Part shown: positions 9,210-21,152 of the stretch, in pieces
Layout: each line of letters begins with the position of its first letter
Numbering within the stretch: position 1 is the stretch's first letter
From: Melocanna baccifera
Taxonomy: Eukaryota > Streptophyta > Magnoliopsida > Poales > Poaceae
Direction: 5' to 3'
Length of the DNA stretch: 64,000 nt
Assembly: GCA_036346265.1 (NCBI GenBank)
Contig: CM070676.1
Span: 22,690,541 to 22,754,540 of the forward strand
Translations under genes and position numbers: made by a program
The notes under the pieces: model-generated
What the model saw: only the letters and a program-made list of their open reading frames with translations
What the model was told of the DNA's origin: nothing
Databases searched by the model: none

Positions 9210-12200
9210 TGTCGAGACCCAAATATGCAAATTCGGTCTCTCTGTGTAAACTGCACTAGTCCAGGATCACGCTAGTGCACACAGTCAAACATAGATGTCA
9301 TCACAGTCATACACGCGACAATAATAAAGGAAAACTCAAATATCGATAAAATATCAAAGGTACGACCTTATGGCCAAGCTTACAATATCTCTAGCGGAAG
9401 GGCTTAACAAAATAGCGTGAAATCCAAAATAAAGCGTAGCGACCAATCAACAAGCCACAAAGCTATCGAGTGGAGAACGGCCTAATCCGTGAAGTCGTCG
9501 TAGTACTCTCATACGGAACCTCCTGCGATAGTACTCCTCTCCTCAAGCGAGCAACATAGGCGTAAAGCGGTGAGTACATTGGTACTCGACAAGTCGTTTG
9601 TAACAATGAATGCAATATAATATGCAAGGCTTACCAAAGGGAGGCTGAAAGGTTAATTTGCATAAAGGTATTTCTCGATGAAATATAATAAATAACTTGA
9701 AAGCGAAAGTTAACTGAAAACAGTAATAATGAATAATCAAAGGAATAAATATGAACCACTTGTGAACACCAATTCACAAGTTAAACCAACAGTGAACTAC
9801 CTGTCCACCCCAACATAAACCACCAAGTTATAAATAAACACTAACCCTCGTGTGAAATCCCCGAGCAATGTCCATGACCGAGGACGCGGCTATTCGAATA
9901 GTTTTACACTCTGCAGAGGTTGCACAACTGTACCCACACGATGTGATTAGCCTCGATCTCAGGAAATCACAACAAGGCCTTTACAATGCTCTACCTCAAC
10001 CCAATCCTGCCCACTAGGGTTTCGCATCACACCCCCCTTGCGCCACATGGAAATCAGCAACCATGTTCATCACAATGGCATAATTGAATTGAAATATTAC
10101 AAATTAATCAGCCAGGTCTATCCCATACTAGACATGTGGTTTGCACGATTAAGCTCAGATCAATGGCGCACAAAGTTAAGTCCTTAACCTTACCCGGGCG
10201 AGGCTACCACATCCCGGTGCAACCGCACCTCCCCTTTCTTGCACGATCACTGCGCCGAGTGAAAAACCAATTTGTATAACCAAACCAACGTCACACCAAT
10301 GACGTGGCACAAATTTTAATACACGTGGCACCAACCACAGTTCCATATGTCATTAAGTCAAATTAATAATTAACATGTGCTGATGAGATCAATCGTAAAT
10401 ATAAGCCAGCTAAGCAGTCTAATCGTACCAACCCATGTGACAAATAATCTAGCATCACTAGTAAACTTTCCAACCTATGGTGACAATGGCATCATGGCAT
10501 TCCAAAATATCAAGCAGAGGTAAACTCAAATGGGACGATAACTACCAGTTACGACGGTTGAATAAAAATAGCGATGCAATTGTAATTTAAAACAAAATAA
10601 ATAAATAGTAGATTGCAAACTGGGTTCAACATGATCAAAGGACACGACTTGCCTTGGTTATGCTCAGCGGGGTACTCCTGGTCTTCGGGCGCGAAACCTG
10701 CTCCTCCGGAATCCGAATCTAACGATAGAGAAAACGACCGAAAACAAAGAAACACATAAAATGATAAGCAAAAGAACTCCAAAATTCACAAAACCAGAAC
10801 CAACAGCTAGAGCTCGATTTTAGATGAATTTAGAAAAAAGAACAGGGTCAATCGGAGCTAGGACGGAGGAGAACGGACACTCGGAAAAATTAAACCTAAA
10901 ATTAAATCGAGAAATTCGGAAAAGTTACTGTGCTGTGGACCGGGTGCACGGGAAACCGGGTCCACCGTGGACTCGATCCACGAAACGATGCGCGAAGGCA
11001 GCGGGCCGACGCGGGCGCTAGGGTCGACGTGGCGGCGGCATATCTTGCCACGTGTCACCCGGCGGCGTGGCGGTAGCGTGGCGCCACGTGGCTCGGGGGA
11101 TGGCTCGGGGCTGACGTGGCATGTCACGTGGCATGCCATGTCAGCTAGGGCTGACGTGGCTCGGCTGACACGGTGCGGCGCGTGCGGGCGACGGGGATCC
11201 GACGGCGGGGGTGCGGACACGCGGCCAGATCTGTGCCCTCGGCTCAGATCTGAGCGGGCGGAGGAGATACGGCGGCGCGGGGGCGGGACGGCACGGATCG
11301 CTGACACGTGGCGGCGCGCGCGCGCGCGCGGGCGAGGCGGAGGCGATGGCGATGGCGATCGTGGCCGCGCGCGAGCGGATCGGCGGCGCGTGGCCGCGCG
11401 CCGCGCGGCGTCGCGCGCGTGCGCGGGTGGCGCGCGGCATCGAGGCGAGGCGCGGGCGAGGCGGCGGCGAGCGTCTTGGCGACGGAGGCTCACCAGCGGT
11501 GAAGCAGCGGCGAGGGCGGGCTCCGGCGGCGAAAGCTCCGCGGCGTCGGGGCGGCAGCGAGGCAACACGGACGCGGCGCGAGCGTCTCCGCGGCGACGGC
11601 GCGCGCGGACGAGTGAGGAGCGGCGGCGCGAGTTCGAGACGGCGAACGCGAACCGAGGCGTCGGCGGGTTTTAACACGCGAACCAAGGAGCTCCAATCGG
11701 TTGCGGTTCGGGGCGGCAGCGGCGCGAGTTAGAAACAGCTAGGATGCGGCCACGCGGCAAGATCGGACGGCGGCGCAAGCTGAGGTTAGGGTTAGGGTTT
11801 GGCGCGGGCGGGTGCGGGCGGTCGAGATCGAGCCACGACACGGATCGGCGGCCGAGGAGGCGCGGCGCGGCGCGGCTGGTGCTTCGCGTGGCACGGCGGG
11901 ATCGGGCGGCGCGAGAGAGCGGGTTGCTGAAACCGTCTGCGGCGGCGGGGCGCTGGATGGGTGACGCGTGGCGGGGAGGTGGATCGGGTGGCGGTGGATT
12001 TTCCCCTTTTCTTTTTATTTTCCAAAAATTCAAATAAACTTCTAAAAGCTCTAGAAAATAGCAAATAAATCCCAAAAATTCACAAAAAATACCAAAAAAT
12101 TCCTTGAGACCTGAAGAATCTAAATAAAATATTTCCAGCTTATGTTAATATTTATTTTATTCATATTAAATCTTTGAAAATTCTAAAAATTCATTTGAAG

Positions 12201-12281
12201 CTTGAATTAAATTTAGAAAATTCTGGAAAATTCATTTTTAAAACCCTGGCTTTAAAAATCTCAAAAAAACAGGATGTTACA
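9210..12281 (-). repeat. G1 3' LTR (left in window)
   Basis: 3072 bp, direct repeat of 17799-20830. It contains a GC-rich core (about 10960-11960), telomere-like ttagggttagggttt (about 11785), a (CG)n tract (11314-11331) and a palindrome block at about 9870-9935. No real genes: the many overlapping GC-rich open frames here are compositional. Confidence 0.93.
9870..9935 (-). promoter_or_regulatory. Conserved palindrome block in G1 3' LTR
   Basis: Contains CTATTCGAATAG (9890-9901, perfect palindrome) and CTCTGCAGAG (9909-9918, perfect palindrome) within a block shared with the G2, G3 and G4 LTRs. Function is unknown; strong conservation in otherwise divergent LTRs suggests a cis-acting role. 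Confidence 0.6.
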
Positions 12282-12296
12282 AGCCTTACCCCCTTA
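12282..12296 (-). other. G1 polypurine tract
   Basis: On the minus strand this reads as a purine-rich tract with a run of five G (AAGGGGGTAAGGCT) directly before the 3' LTR start TGTAAC. That is the expected site and composition for plus-strand priming. Confidence 0.8.
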
Positions 12297-12349
12297 AACA
12301 AGATCTTGACCCCGTGATCTGGGCCAACTAAGAGAATAGGTTTGGGAAC

Positions 12350-12510
12350 TCCGCTCTGAGATCCTCCTCGCGCTCCCAGGTTGGTTTCTCCTCGGAGTGG
12401 TTGCTCCACTGCACCTTGCAAAAACGGACCACTTTATTCCGGGTGACTCGCTCTGACACTTCCAGGACTTTCATGGGATGCTCCTTGTATGACAGATCCT
12501 CCTACAGGTC
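12350..12510 (-). pseudogene. G1 chromodomain at the integrase C-terminus
   Basis: After an in-frame stop (near 12505) the minus strand reads EDLSYKEHPMKVLEVSERV, then KVVRFCKVQWSNHSEE and PTWERE. This is the chromodomain pattern of Tekay-type chromoviruses, including the aromatic W of 'VQWSNH' and the 'TWE' motif. In known chromoviruses this module is thought to guide insertion to heterochromatin. The stop upstream would separate it from integrase. Confidence 0.8.
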
Positions 12511-13636
12511 AACGGCCTCAACTGGCACGACCTCCTCCGGCACATGCAAGCACTTCTTCAGCTGGGACACATGGAAGACGTCATGTACCCCACTGAAGGA
12601 CGCAGGTAGCTCCAACTGATAAGCAACCTCTCCCCTGCGTTTCAGAATCCTGAATGGACCAACATATCTCGGTGCAAGCTTCCCTTTTAGCTGAAACCTA
12701 TTCACACCCTTGAATGGTGTGATCCTGAGATATACAAAATCATCTGGCTCAAAACTCAGCTCTCGGCGTGCATTATCGTGATAGCTTTTACATGCGGCAC
12801 AGGCGCTTTTCAACCTTTCTGTATCAAGCGGACCTTATCCTCGGCTTCTTTCAAACGATCCGGACCAAAATCGACCTTCCCGTCTCTTTCCAATTGAGAG
12901 GTTTCTGCATTTCTGCCATACAATACCTCAAGCGGTGACATCTCAGAAGCGCCTAAGATAATCGTTGTTGTGCGAGAACTCGCAAAGGCAAACAAGCGTC
13001 CCACTTGGACCCATGATCAAGCACACAGGCTCTCAACATGTCCTCCAAAATCTGATTTACTCGCTCTGTCTGACCATCTGTCTGGGGGTGATAGGCTGTA
13101 CTGAAGTTCAGGTGAGTTCCCATAGCTTTATGGAAACTTCCCCAAAAACGAGAGGTGAACTGCGATCCACGATTTCACATAATCTTCTTGGGCACACCGT
13201 GCAAACTGACAATCCTTGACATATATAGCTCTGCTAGTCTGTCACCACTGTAGGTTGTCTTAACTGGGATGAAGTGAGCAACCTTGGTCAATCGATCCAC
13301 GATGACCCAAATCGAATCATAGCCCTCTTTGGTCTTAGGCAGATCGACTATGAAGTCCATACCAATTTCTTCCCACTTCCACTCGGGGACTTTCAATGGC
13401 TGTAGCAACCCTGCAGGTCTCTGATGCTCTGCCTTTACTCTCTGGCAAACATCACAAAGGGCAACATACGCAGCGATCTCACGCTTCATGCTTGGCCACC
13501 AATACTTATCCTTAATGTCCTGGTACATCTTGGTACTACCTGGATGAATCGAATACAACGACTCATGAGCCTCTTTTAACAACACATCCTTTAGCTCTTG
13601 CTTACTGGGCACACACAAGCGCTGTTTGAACCACAA
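12502..13636 (-). pseudogene. G1 integrase
   Basis: The minus strand shows an HHCC zinc-binding region (EAHESLYSIHPG ... ALCDVCQRVKAEHQRP), the first catalytic Asp in GMDFIVDLP, and VPKKIM followed by a frame break. In another frame come the second Asp (DRGSQFTS context) and the Glu (QTDGQTERVN context, about 13080-13050). The C-terminal part reads LAPRYVGPFRILKR and VHDVFHVSQLKKCL before the chromodomain. Frameshifts near 13170 and 12810 split it into three frames. Confidence 0.85.
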
Positions 13637-13642
13637 GGTTCC

Positions 13643-14332
13643 CTAGTCATCCACTGAAAATCCTGACTCTTTACCTTCACTTAAGTTCTTTCTGATCCGC
13701 TGAAATGCCTCATCATCTAACTGAGCTTGACAAATCTGACCATCCAAAGTAGGCTGCATCTCCATAGCTGCCAAAAATCCTGGCTCAACCAACTCAAGGC
13801 TAAGCTTCTGAAATTCCTCATGCAATGCTGGCTGACTCTCTCGAATCATCACTGAATTACAGTATACCTTTCTGCTCAAGGCATCTGCAACAACATTAGC
13901 TTTCCTAGGATGATAATGTATGCCAACATTATAATCCTTTATCAGCTCTAACCACCTCCTCTGCCTGAGGTTGAGCTCGGACTGGGTAAAGATGTATTTC
14001 AGACTCTTATGATCCGTGTAAACCTCACATCTATTACCCATCAGATAGTGACGTCAAATCTTTAAAGCGTGCACTACGGCTGCTAGCTCCAAATCATAAG
14101 TAAGGTAGTTCTCCTCATGCGGTCTCAATTGGCGTGAGGCATAAGCTACCACTCTCTTGTCTTGCATCAAGACACAACCCAAACCTTTGCGAGAGGCATC
14201 GTAGTATATCTCAAAATCCTTATTAATATCAGGCAACACAAGCACTGGGGCTGTGGTCAAACTCTCCTTAAGTCTCTGAAAACTTTTCTCGCACTCTGGC
14301 GTCCAAGTGAATTTCTTTTCCTTCTTGAGCAA
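13643..14332 (-). pseudogene. G1 RNase H
   Basis: Visible RNase H residues in order are Asp in EIYYDASRKGLG, Glu in YDLELAAVVHAL, Asp in VYTDHKSLKY and Asp in KANVVADALSR. A stop at about 14052 (tag after HALKI) and loss of frame near 13640 break it. It lies directly downstream of RT, as in a gypsy Pol polyprotein. Confidence 0.85.
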
Positions 14333-15321
14333 CTGCGTAAGGGTGCAGCCACACCGGAAAATCCCTCAATAAGCGGCGGTAGTATCTGCCATACCAGTAA
14401 AACTCCCGACTGGGTAATCGAAGTGGGTGATCGCCAATCCAAAACATCACTCACTTTTCCTGGATCAACTGCGACTCCTTCTGCTGTCAACACATGCCCT
14501 AGAAAGGCGACTTTCTTCATCCAAAACTCACATTTGCTGAACTTCGCATACAACTGATTATCGCTCAATTTCTGCAATGCTAACCTCAAATGCTCCTGAT
14601 GCTCCTTCTCATCCTTGGAATATATCAAAATGTCGTCAGTGAACACAACGACAAACTTATCCAAATATTCCTTAAACACCTTATTCATCAAATACATGAA
14701 ATATGCTGGGGCATTGGTCAAACCAAATGACATCACTGTGAACTCGTATAAACCATAACGAGTCGAGAAGGCTGTCTTAGGTATGTCCTCCTTGCGAATC
14801 CTCATCTGATGATATCCTGATCTCAGATTAATCTTGGAGAACACTCCTGCTCCCTTAAGCTGATCAAACAGGTCATCAATCCTGGGCAGAGGGTACTTAT
14901 TCTTGATGGTGACCTCATTAAGTGCTCTGTAGTCCACACACATGCGCTGACTACCATCCTTCTTCTTGATGAACAACACTGGCGCTCCCCACGGGGATGA
15001 ACTCGGTCTGATGTAACCCTTATCCAAAAGTTCCTAAATTTGCTTCTTCAACTCTGCTAAGTCATTGGCTGGCATCCGATAGGGTCTTTTGGAAATCAGA
15101 GCGATACCTGGCACAAGCTCAATCAGAAACTCAACCTCTCTCTCTGGTGGCATACCTGGAAGGTCATCTAGAAACACGTCGGGGTACTCCCTGACAACTG
15201 GTACATCCTCCAACTGGATCACCTTGCTCTGGCAAACCATGACTGGCTCTGGCTGACACTCGCTAGCTACGAATCGCACCTTAACCCCATCGAATTGGTT
15301 AAGGTCAACACTCTGCTCCAC
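14257..15321 (-). pseudogene. G1 reverse transcriptase
   Basis: N-terminal linker residues EYPDVFLDDLPGMPPEREVE precede the RT fingers. Landmarks are SSPWGAPVLFIKKKDGS, CVDYRALN, KYPLPRIDDLFDQL, FSKINLRSGYHQ, KTAFSTRYGLYEF, SFGLTNAP, then an FTDDILIYS active site. Both catalytic Asp residues are present, with Thr at a position usually Ile or Val. CEFWMKKVAFLGHVL follows. A stop lies at about 15034 and a frameshift at about 14410. It is unlikely to be active, because the polyprotein is broken. Confidence 0.9.
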
Positions 15322-15329
15322 AGTCTAAC

Positions 15330-15620
15330 ACGCCATCGTCAAGCCAATCCATTCCCAATATTACATCTAGGGATCGCATATCCAACAAAATCAGGTCGGC
15401 CTGAACTCAACTCCTGAATGGTTATCTCGACTCTGGACAACCTAGGTTGGATCTCAACTCGGATCAGGGATTGGATTAAAAGAATGCATCCAAGAGCAAC
15501 AGTTTTCAATTGTTGCTTTAAAGCAAAACCCCGAGAAACAAGCGAATCGCGCTCGAATCAAATAAAGCGTGGCGAGGCCCAATGTACTAGGAATGTACCG
15601 ATCACAACGTCTCGTGCTGC
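15330..15620 (-). pseudogene. G1 aspartic protease
   Basis: The minus strand around 15580-15540 reads LFDSSA in place of the expected D-S/T-G-A active site. Near 15380-15340 it reads DVILGMDWL, the conserved end of gypsy proteases. The Gly-to-Ser change at the catalytic triad and frameshifts on either side indicate inactivation. Confidence 0.65.
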
Positions 15621-15649
15621 TGGGCATCCTCTGCGGTGGCGTGGTTCAC

Positions 15650-16761
15650 GACCTCACCACCGGCGTCTGCCGGCACTGTCACGATGCGGGGTGCTCCTCG
15701 CCTGCTCCGGGGTAGGAGTACGGCCAGGTGTGGCTCCCAAGTCGAAAGCAGGCGGCGTCGAGCACGCTCTCTGAGGGCACTTGCTAGCATAGTGTCCCAC
15801 CTCATGACACTTGAAGCAAGTGACGATCTTTCTGATTCTTGCTCTTCTGCTGCTGACCACTGGAACCACTAGGACGCCTGGCCCAGATCAAATCGTGGCG
15901 TGCAGTGAGCCGGGTCTGAAGCGACAAGCGCTGCTGCTTCTTCTTTGGCACTCGTGCGGTAGTAGGATCCAAAACGAGGCCTCAGGGATCAGTGCGATCG
16001 TGACCCTCGCCGGATCAACCTCCTCTTGCGAGACTCCTCGAGCTCGCGGCGACTCTCCTCAGTGAGAATGGCCTTATCCACCAACTGCTGGAAACTAGCA
16101 TAGTCGTTGCCTACGACTTGCATCTTCAAAGCTGGGTTCAAGCCTTTCTTGAACCTCTTCTGGCGAGCTGCATCTGATGCTACATCCTCTAGCGCGTAGC
16201 GAGCCAACTGAGTGAATTTATTGAGATATTGACTCACCGTGAGTTCCTCTCTTTGGAATTCCCGGAACTCATCCTTCTTCATCTCGACCACTCCATCCAT
16301 GACATGGACAGTATGGAAGGCTTTGGCGAACTCCTTCCAAGTGATGTTGTTCTGATTCTCATGGACGGCACAGTAGTTCTCCCACCACTCTGCTGCTGGT
16401 CCCTCAAGCTGATGTGCTGCATATAACACCTTCTCTCGTCGAAAGACCGAGCCAAGTTCAGTTTCTTCTCAATCTGAATGGACCCAATCGTCGGCCTCCA
16501 AAGGCTCTGTCGAGCGAGAAAAGCAGCGGTCTCGTCCTCATGAACTTTGCATAGCCGACCGGCTCGACGAGTGCTTGGTGGTGATCTTGGTTCTGGTCTT
16601 TGTCATTGCATCATAGTCTCAGATACTACTGCATCATGGTGCACATTTGAGTCCGGGCCACCAAAAGCGATCGAGGCGGGTCGGGGTAGGTGGCAGTTTG
16701 CGCAAAGATCGTTCTCTGGTCTGGTTTGCTGATTCGGCTAGAGGTTCCCGGTATCAACCAT
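15650..16761 (-). pseudogene. G1 gag (capsid and nucleocapsid)
   Basis: A start codon is proposed at 16761 (MVDTGN). The capsid part reads LEGPAAEWWENY, FAKAFHTVHVMDGVVEMKKD, EFREFQREELTVSQYLNKF and RFKKGLNPALKMQV, a typical plant gypsy retrotransposon gag. The nucleocapsid knuckle CFKCHEVGHYASKC (CX2CX4HX4C) is intact at about 15830-15785. Several frameshifts occur (near 16430 and 15990). Confidence 0.85.
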
Positions 16762-17026
16762 CTTGCTCAAAAGAAAACAATCTAATGGTGACCAAAGGTA
16801 AAAGACGAGAGGAAAAGCATAGATAAGAGGTAAATACATCTAAGGGGTTACGCTTAATGGAAACCTAAACTAAACAAACACTTAGCCAAAAAGGCTAACA
16901 AAGCGAACAAAAATAAACTCCATTAAAAATTGACATGATCGCAATATAATGCTTTTAAGGCAATATTTGCAGCTCACTTCACACACAACCGCAAAAAAAT
17001 CCAACGTGTCTACTCGCACTATCTAC

Positions 17027-17580
17027 TCAAAGGCTCCCACTCGGGTCCTGACAAATAGGGCACACTACTATCGTCCTCAGAATCGCTGTAGACAACCCAC
17101 GAGTTGCGGACCGGCGGTGGCGCTCTCGGCGGGACTGGGGTGAACCGGCGAGATAGGCTCGGCGATCTCGGTGTCGATGTCTCGCTCCGAGCTCGGCGGT
17201 GTAGGCGACAGTAGAGTCTTGCGGCTCGCGTCGGCTCTCCTCATCGCTCCGGTAGTCTAGGGGTGACTCCGTACTGCTCCTTGAACTTCCGGACGAGTCT
17301 GGCCATGTTAATCTTGTATAGCTTGCAAAGGCGACGGATGGCTTTGTGCGCAACTCCTTGCCGACATCTCTCCACCGCACCGCATTCTTGAAGGCGTGGT
17401 GCAGCACCGCTGCTTGGGCTCGGTGGTGAAATACACCTGCTTGATGCTTCCAATGCGTTGACCTTTATGCTTCTCATCTTTGGTGAGGTAGACGGGCAAT
17501 CTCTTCAATCCGAGGCTCTGCAACAGAACGCGTAGAAGTGATCTCCATCCTCCTGTCGGGCTGTAAGAAGCTTGGAACAT
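17027..17580 (-). pseudogene. G1 extra ORF upstream of gag
   Basis: Between the primer-binding site and gag the minus strand reads, across three frames, LPVYLTKDEKHKGQRIGSIK, VYFTTEPKQ, HAFKNAVRWRDVGKE, HKAIRRLCKLYK and RLVRKFKEQYGVTPRLPE. The layout (extended strands, then a helix with Ala and basic residues, then 'RRLCKLYK') resembles the upstream ORF in G3 and the 255-codon ORF at 62489-63256. The similarity is in layout and a few residues, so homology is tentative. Extra ORFs at this place are known in several plant gypsy lineages. Confidence 0.5.
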
Positions 17581-17781
17581 CTAATGCATTTATAAAGGAA
17601 AGATCAGTTTATAACCTTATAAAAACAAATTTTGCAAGAGTTGGGGCGAGAGACAAGAATCCTAAAGAATGAGGTAAGAAGATAGAGATATTACTAAATA
17701 TCAAGTTTAGTTGGTTTGATTTAGAAAATAAATTTTTGGGCTACGACCAATCTAACTAGGGCTTCATCCTACAGTCGATGT

Positions 17782-17795
17782 GGCTCTGATACCAT
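17782..17795 (-). other. G1 primer-binding site (initiator tRNA-Met type)
   Basis: On the minus strand this reads TGGTATCAGAGCC, complementary to the 3' end of initiator tRNA-Met, four bases from the 5' LTR end (17799). Confidence 0.85.
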
Positions 17796-17798
17796 CTT

Positions 17799-20700
17799 TG
17801 TCGAGACCCGAATATGCAAATTCGGTCTCTCTGTGTAAACTGCACTAGTCTAGGATCACGCTAGTGCACACAGTCAAACATAGATGTCATCACAGTCATA
17901 CACGCGACAATAATAAAGGAAAACTCAAATATCGATAAAATATCAAAGGTACGACCTTAGGGCCAAGCTTACAATATCTCTAGCCGGAAGGGCTTAACAA
18001 AATAGCAGCGGAAATCCAAAATAAAGCGTAGCAGCCAATCGACAAGCCACAGGCTATCGAGTGGAGAATGAAGCCTAATCCGTGAAGTCGTCGTAGTACT
18101 CTCCTTCTGGAACCTCCTGCTGATAGTACTCCTCTCCCTCAACTGAGCAACATAGGCGTAAAGCCGTGAGTACATTGGTACTCAAAGAAGTTGTTTGTAA
18201 CAATGAATGCAATATAATATGCAAGGCTTACCAAAGGAAGGCTGAAAGGTTAATTTACATAAAGGTATTTCTCGATGAAATATAATAAATAACTTGAAAG
18301 CGAAAGTTAATCAAAATAGTAATAATGAATAATCAAAGGAATAAACATGAACCACTTGTGAACACCAATTCACAAGTTAAACCAACAAAGAACTACCCGT
18401 CCACCCCAACATAAACCACCAAGTTATAAGTAAAACACTAACCCTCGTGTGAAATCCCGAGCAATGTCCATTACCGAGGACGCGCTATTCGAATAGTTTT
18501 ACACTCGCAGAGGTTGCACAATCTGCATCCCACACGATGTGATTAGCCTCGATCTCGTAAAAATCACAACAAGGCCTTTACAATGCTCTACCTCAACCCA
18601 ATCACGCCGCTAGGGTTTCGCATCACACCCCCTTGCGCCACATGGAAATCAAGAACCATGTTCATCACAATGGCGTAATTGAATTGAAATATTACAAATT
18701 AATCAGCCAGGTCTATCCTATACTAGACATGTGGTTTGCACGATTAAGCTCAGATCAATGGCGCATAAAGTTAAGTCCTTAACCTTACCCGGGCGAGGCT
18801 ACCACATCCCCGAAGTGCAACTGCACCTCCCCCTTTACTGCACGATCACTGCGCCCGAGTGAAAAACCAATTTGTATAACCAAGCCAACGTCACACGGTG
18901 GCGTGGCACAAATTTTAATACACGTGGCACCAACCACGCTTCCATATGTCATTAAGTCAAATTAATAATTAACATGTGCTGATGAGATCAATCGTAAATA
19001 TAAGCCAGCTAAGCAGTCTAATCGTACCAACCCATGTGATAAATAATCTAGCATCACTAGTAAACCTCCCAACCTATGGTGACAATGGCATCATGGTATT
19101 CCAAAATATCAAGGAGGGGTAAACTCAAATGGGACGATTACTACCAGTTACGATGGTTGAATAAAAATAGCGATGCAATTGTAATTTAAAACAAAATAAA
19201 TAAATAGTAGATTGCAAACTGAGTTCAACATGATCAAAGGACACGACTTGCCTTGGTTATGCTCAGCGGGGTACTCCTAGTCTTGCACAAGCTTGCTCCT
19301 CCTAATCCGAATCTAACGAGAGAGAAAACGACCGAAAACAAAGAAACACATAAAATGATAAGCAAAAGAACTCCAAAATTCAACAAACCAGAACCAACAG
19401 CTAGAGCTCAACTTTAGATGAATTTAGAAAAAGGAACGGGGTCAATCGGAGCTAGGATGGAGGAGAACGGGCTCTCGGAAAAATTAAACCTAAAATTAAA
19501 TCGAGAAATTCGGAAAAGTTCTTGTCTTTGTGGACCGCGCCACGGAAATCGGGTCCACCGTGGACTCGATCCACGAAACAAGGCGCGGGCGGGCGGTCGA
19601 CGCGCGCTAGGGTCGACGTGGCGGCGGATATGTCGACACGTGTCACCCGGCCACGCGTGGCGGTGACGTGGCCGCCACGTGGCTCGAGGACGGCCGGGGC
19701 CGGCGGGCATGTCACGTGGCATGCCACGCCGCCTAGGGCTGACGTGGCTCGGCGGCCGACGCGGTGCGGCGCGGCGGCGACGGGATCCGACGCGGGGGTG
19801 CGGACACGCGGCCAGATTCGAGCCTCGGCCGGTCCGAGCGAGCGCGAGATACTGGCGGTGCGGGGCGGGACGGCGCGATCGCCGACGCGTGGCGCGGCAC
19901 GTCGCGGCGCGCACGCGCTGCGTGCGCGCGCGCGCGCGGTTGCGCGGGGTGGCGGCGCGGCGACCAAGGCGCGGCGCGGGCGGCGGCGACGGCGACGGAG
20001 GTGACTTCGGCGACGGAGGCTCACCAGCCGCGAACGACGACGCAGGGCGGGCTCGGCGACGCGAAAACTCCGGCGACGTCGAGGCGGCGCGGGCAACGCG
20101 GACGGGCGGCGAGCGCTCCGCCGGCAGCGCGCGCGGACGGGCGAGGAGCGGCGGCGGCGAGTTCGGGCGATGTGCACGCGAACCGAGGAGCGTTGGTGGG
20201 TTTTAACACGCGAACCGAGGAGCTCCAATTGGTTACGGTTCAGGGCGGCAGCGGCGTGGGTTAGACGGCTAGGATGTGGCCACGCGGCAAGATCGGACGG
20301 GCGAGCGCAAGCTAGGGTAAGGGTTCGGGTTAGGGTTTGGCGCGGGCGGTGCGGGCGGTCGAGATCGAGCCACAACGTGGGATCGGGCGGCCGAGGAGGC
20401 GCGGCGCGGCCGGGTGCTTCGCGTGGCGGCCAGCGGATGCGCGCGCCAACGCCGAGCAGCGGATCGGCGCGGCGCGCGCGAGTCTCAGACGGGCGCTGCG
20501 CGGGCGCTGATGGGTGACGCGTGGCGGGAGGTGGATCGGTGGCGGTGGATTTTCCTTTTCTTTTTATTTTCCAGAAATTCAAATAAACTTCTAAAAGCTC
20601 TAGAAAATAGCAAATAAATCCCAAAAATTCACCAAAAATACCAGAAAATTCCTTGAGACCTGAAGAATCTAAATAAAATATTTTCAGCTTATGTTAATGT

Positions 20701-20830
20701 TTATTTTATTTATATTAAATCTTTGAAAATTCTAAAAATTCATTTGAAGCTTGAATTAAATTCAGAAAATTCTGGAAAATTCATTTTTAAAACCGTGGCT
20801 TTAAAAATCTCAGAAAAACAGGATGTTACA
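17799..20830 (-). repeat. G1 5' LTR (right in window)
   Basis: 3032 bp, direct repeat of 9210-12281. The two copies differ mostly by 1-3 bp indels. It repeats the telomere-like string (about 20310-20337), the (CG) run (about 19925-19937) and the CTATTCGAATAG palindrome (18485-18496). In this copy the neighbouring palindrome lost bases (ctcgcagag). Confidence 0.93.
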
Positions 20831-20835
20831 ACATC

Positions 20836-21152
20836 ATCCTTGGAAATTCATTTCCATCCATCTAGATATTTCGATAGCAAGATTCATAGGAAAACTCGGT
20901 TTTGCTTTATTTTAGCCTCATGAATGATTTCTTGTCTCAAGGGTTTTTGGGTCATGTTCGTCAGTATTCTAGCTTGCTATGACATGTGGGAATATATCTA
21001 GAGCTATCTTGGCTATCATCTACCCACGAGCAAATTGTACTCACCGTTTTGGGTTTTGACTTGGTTTTGGCGCAATATTCTAACAAACTGAAAATGGTCC
21101 CAACTTTAGCCATGATTATCATCATAGTTTATTGGAATATGTCTTTGATATC
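20836..21152 (+). repeat. Copia C1 5' LTR, part 2
   Basis: Continues the C1 LTR after G1 and aligns with about 49060-49370 (shared string tattctagcttgct). It ends with atatc (21148-21152), the target duplication of G2. Confidence 0.9.

Larger units (their letters stand above)
9210..20830 (-). mobile_element. Gypsy G1: full-length chromodomain (Tekay-like) LTR retrotransposon
   Basis: LTRs are 9210-12281 (3072 bp) and 17799-20830 (3032 bp). On the minus strand each starts TGTAACATCCTG and ends ..GTCTCGACA. The target duplication acatc lies at 9205-9209 and 20831-20835. Coding order on the minus strand is an extra ORF, gag, PR, RT, RNase H, INT, chromodomain. INT downstream of RT marks Ty3/gypsy, and the C-terminal chromodomain places it among chromoviruses. 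The FHVSQLKKC tail before the chromodomain fits the Tekay clade. Small frameshifts break most domains. Confidence 0.93.

Noticed and set aside
10858..11732. Several overlapping 170-236-codon open frames on both strands (also 19414-20624)
   Set aside because: They lie in the GC-rich core of the G1 LTRs, overlap in many frames, encode Arg/Ala/Pro-rich sequence without motifs, and differ between the two LTR copies. High GC content leaves few stop codons.
11785..11805. Interstitial telomere or former chromosome end
   Set aside because: Only two to three repeat units, at the same place in each LTR copy, so they belong to the element.
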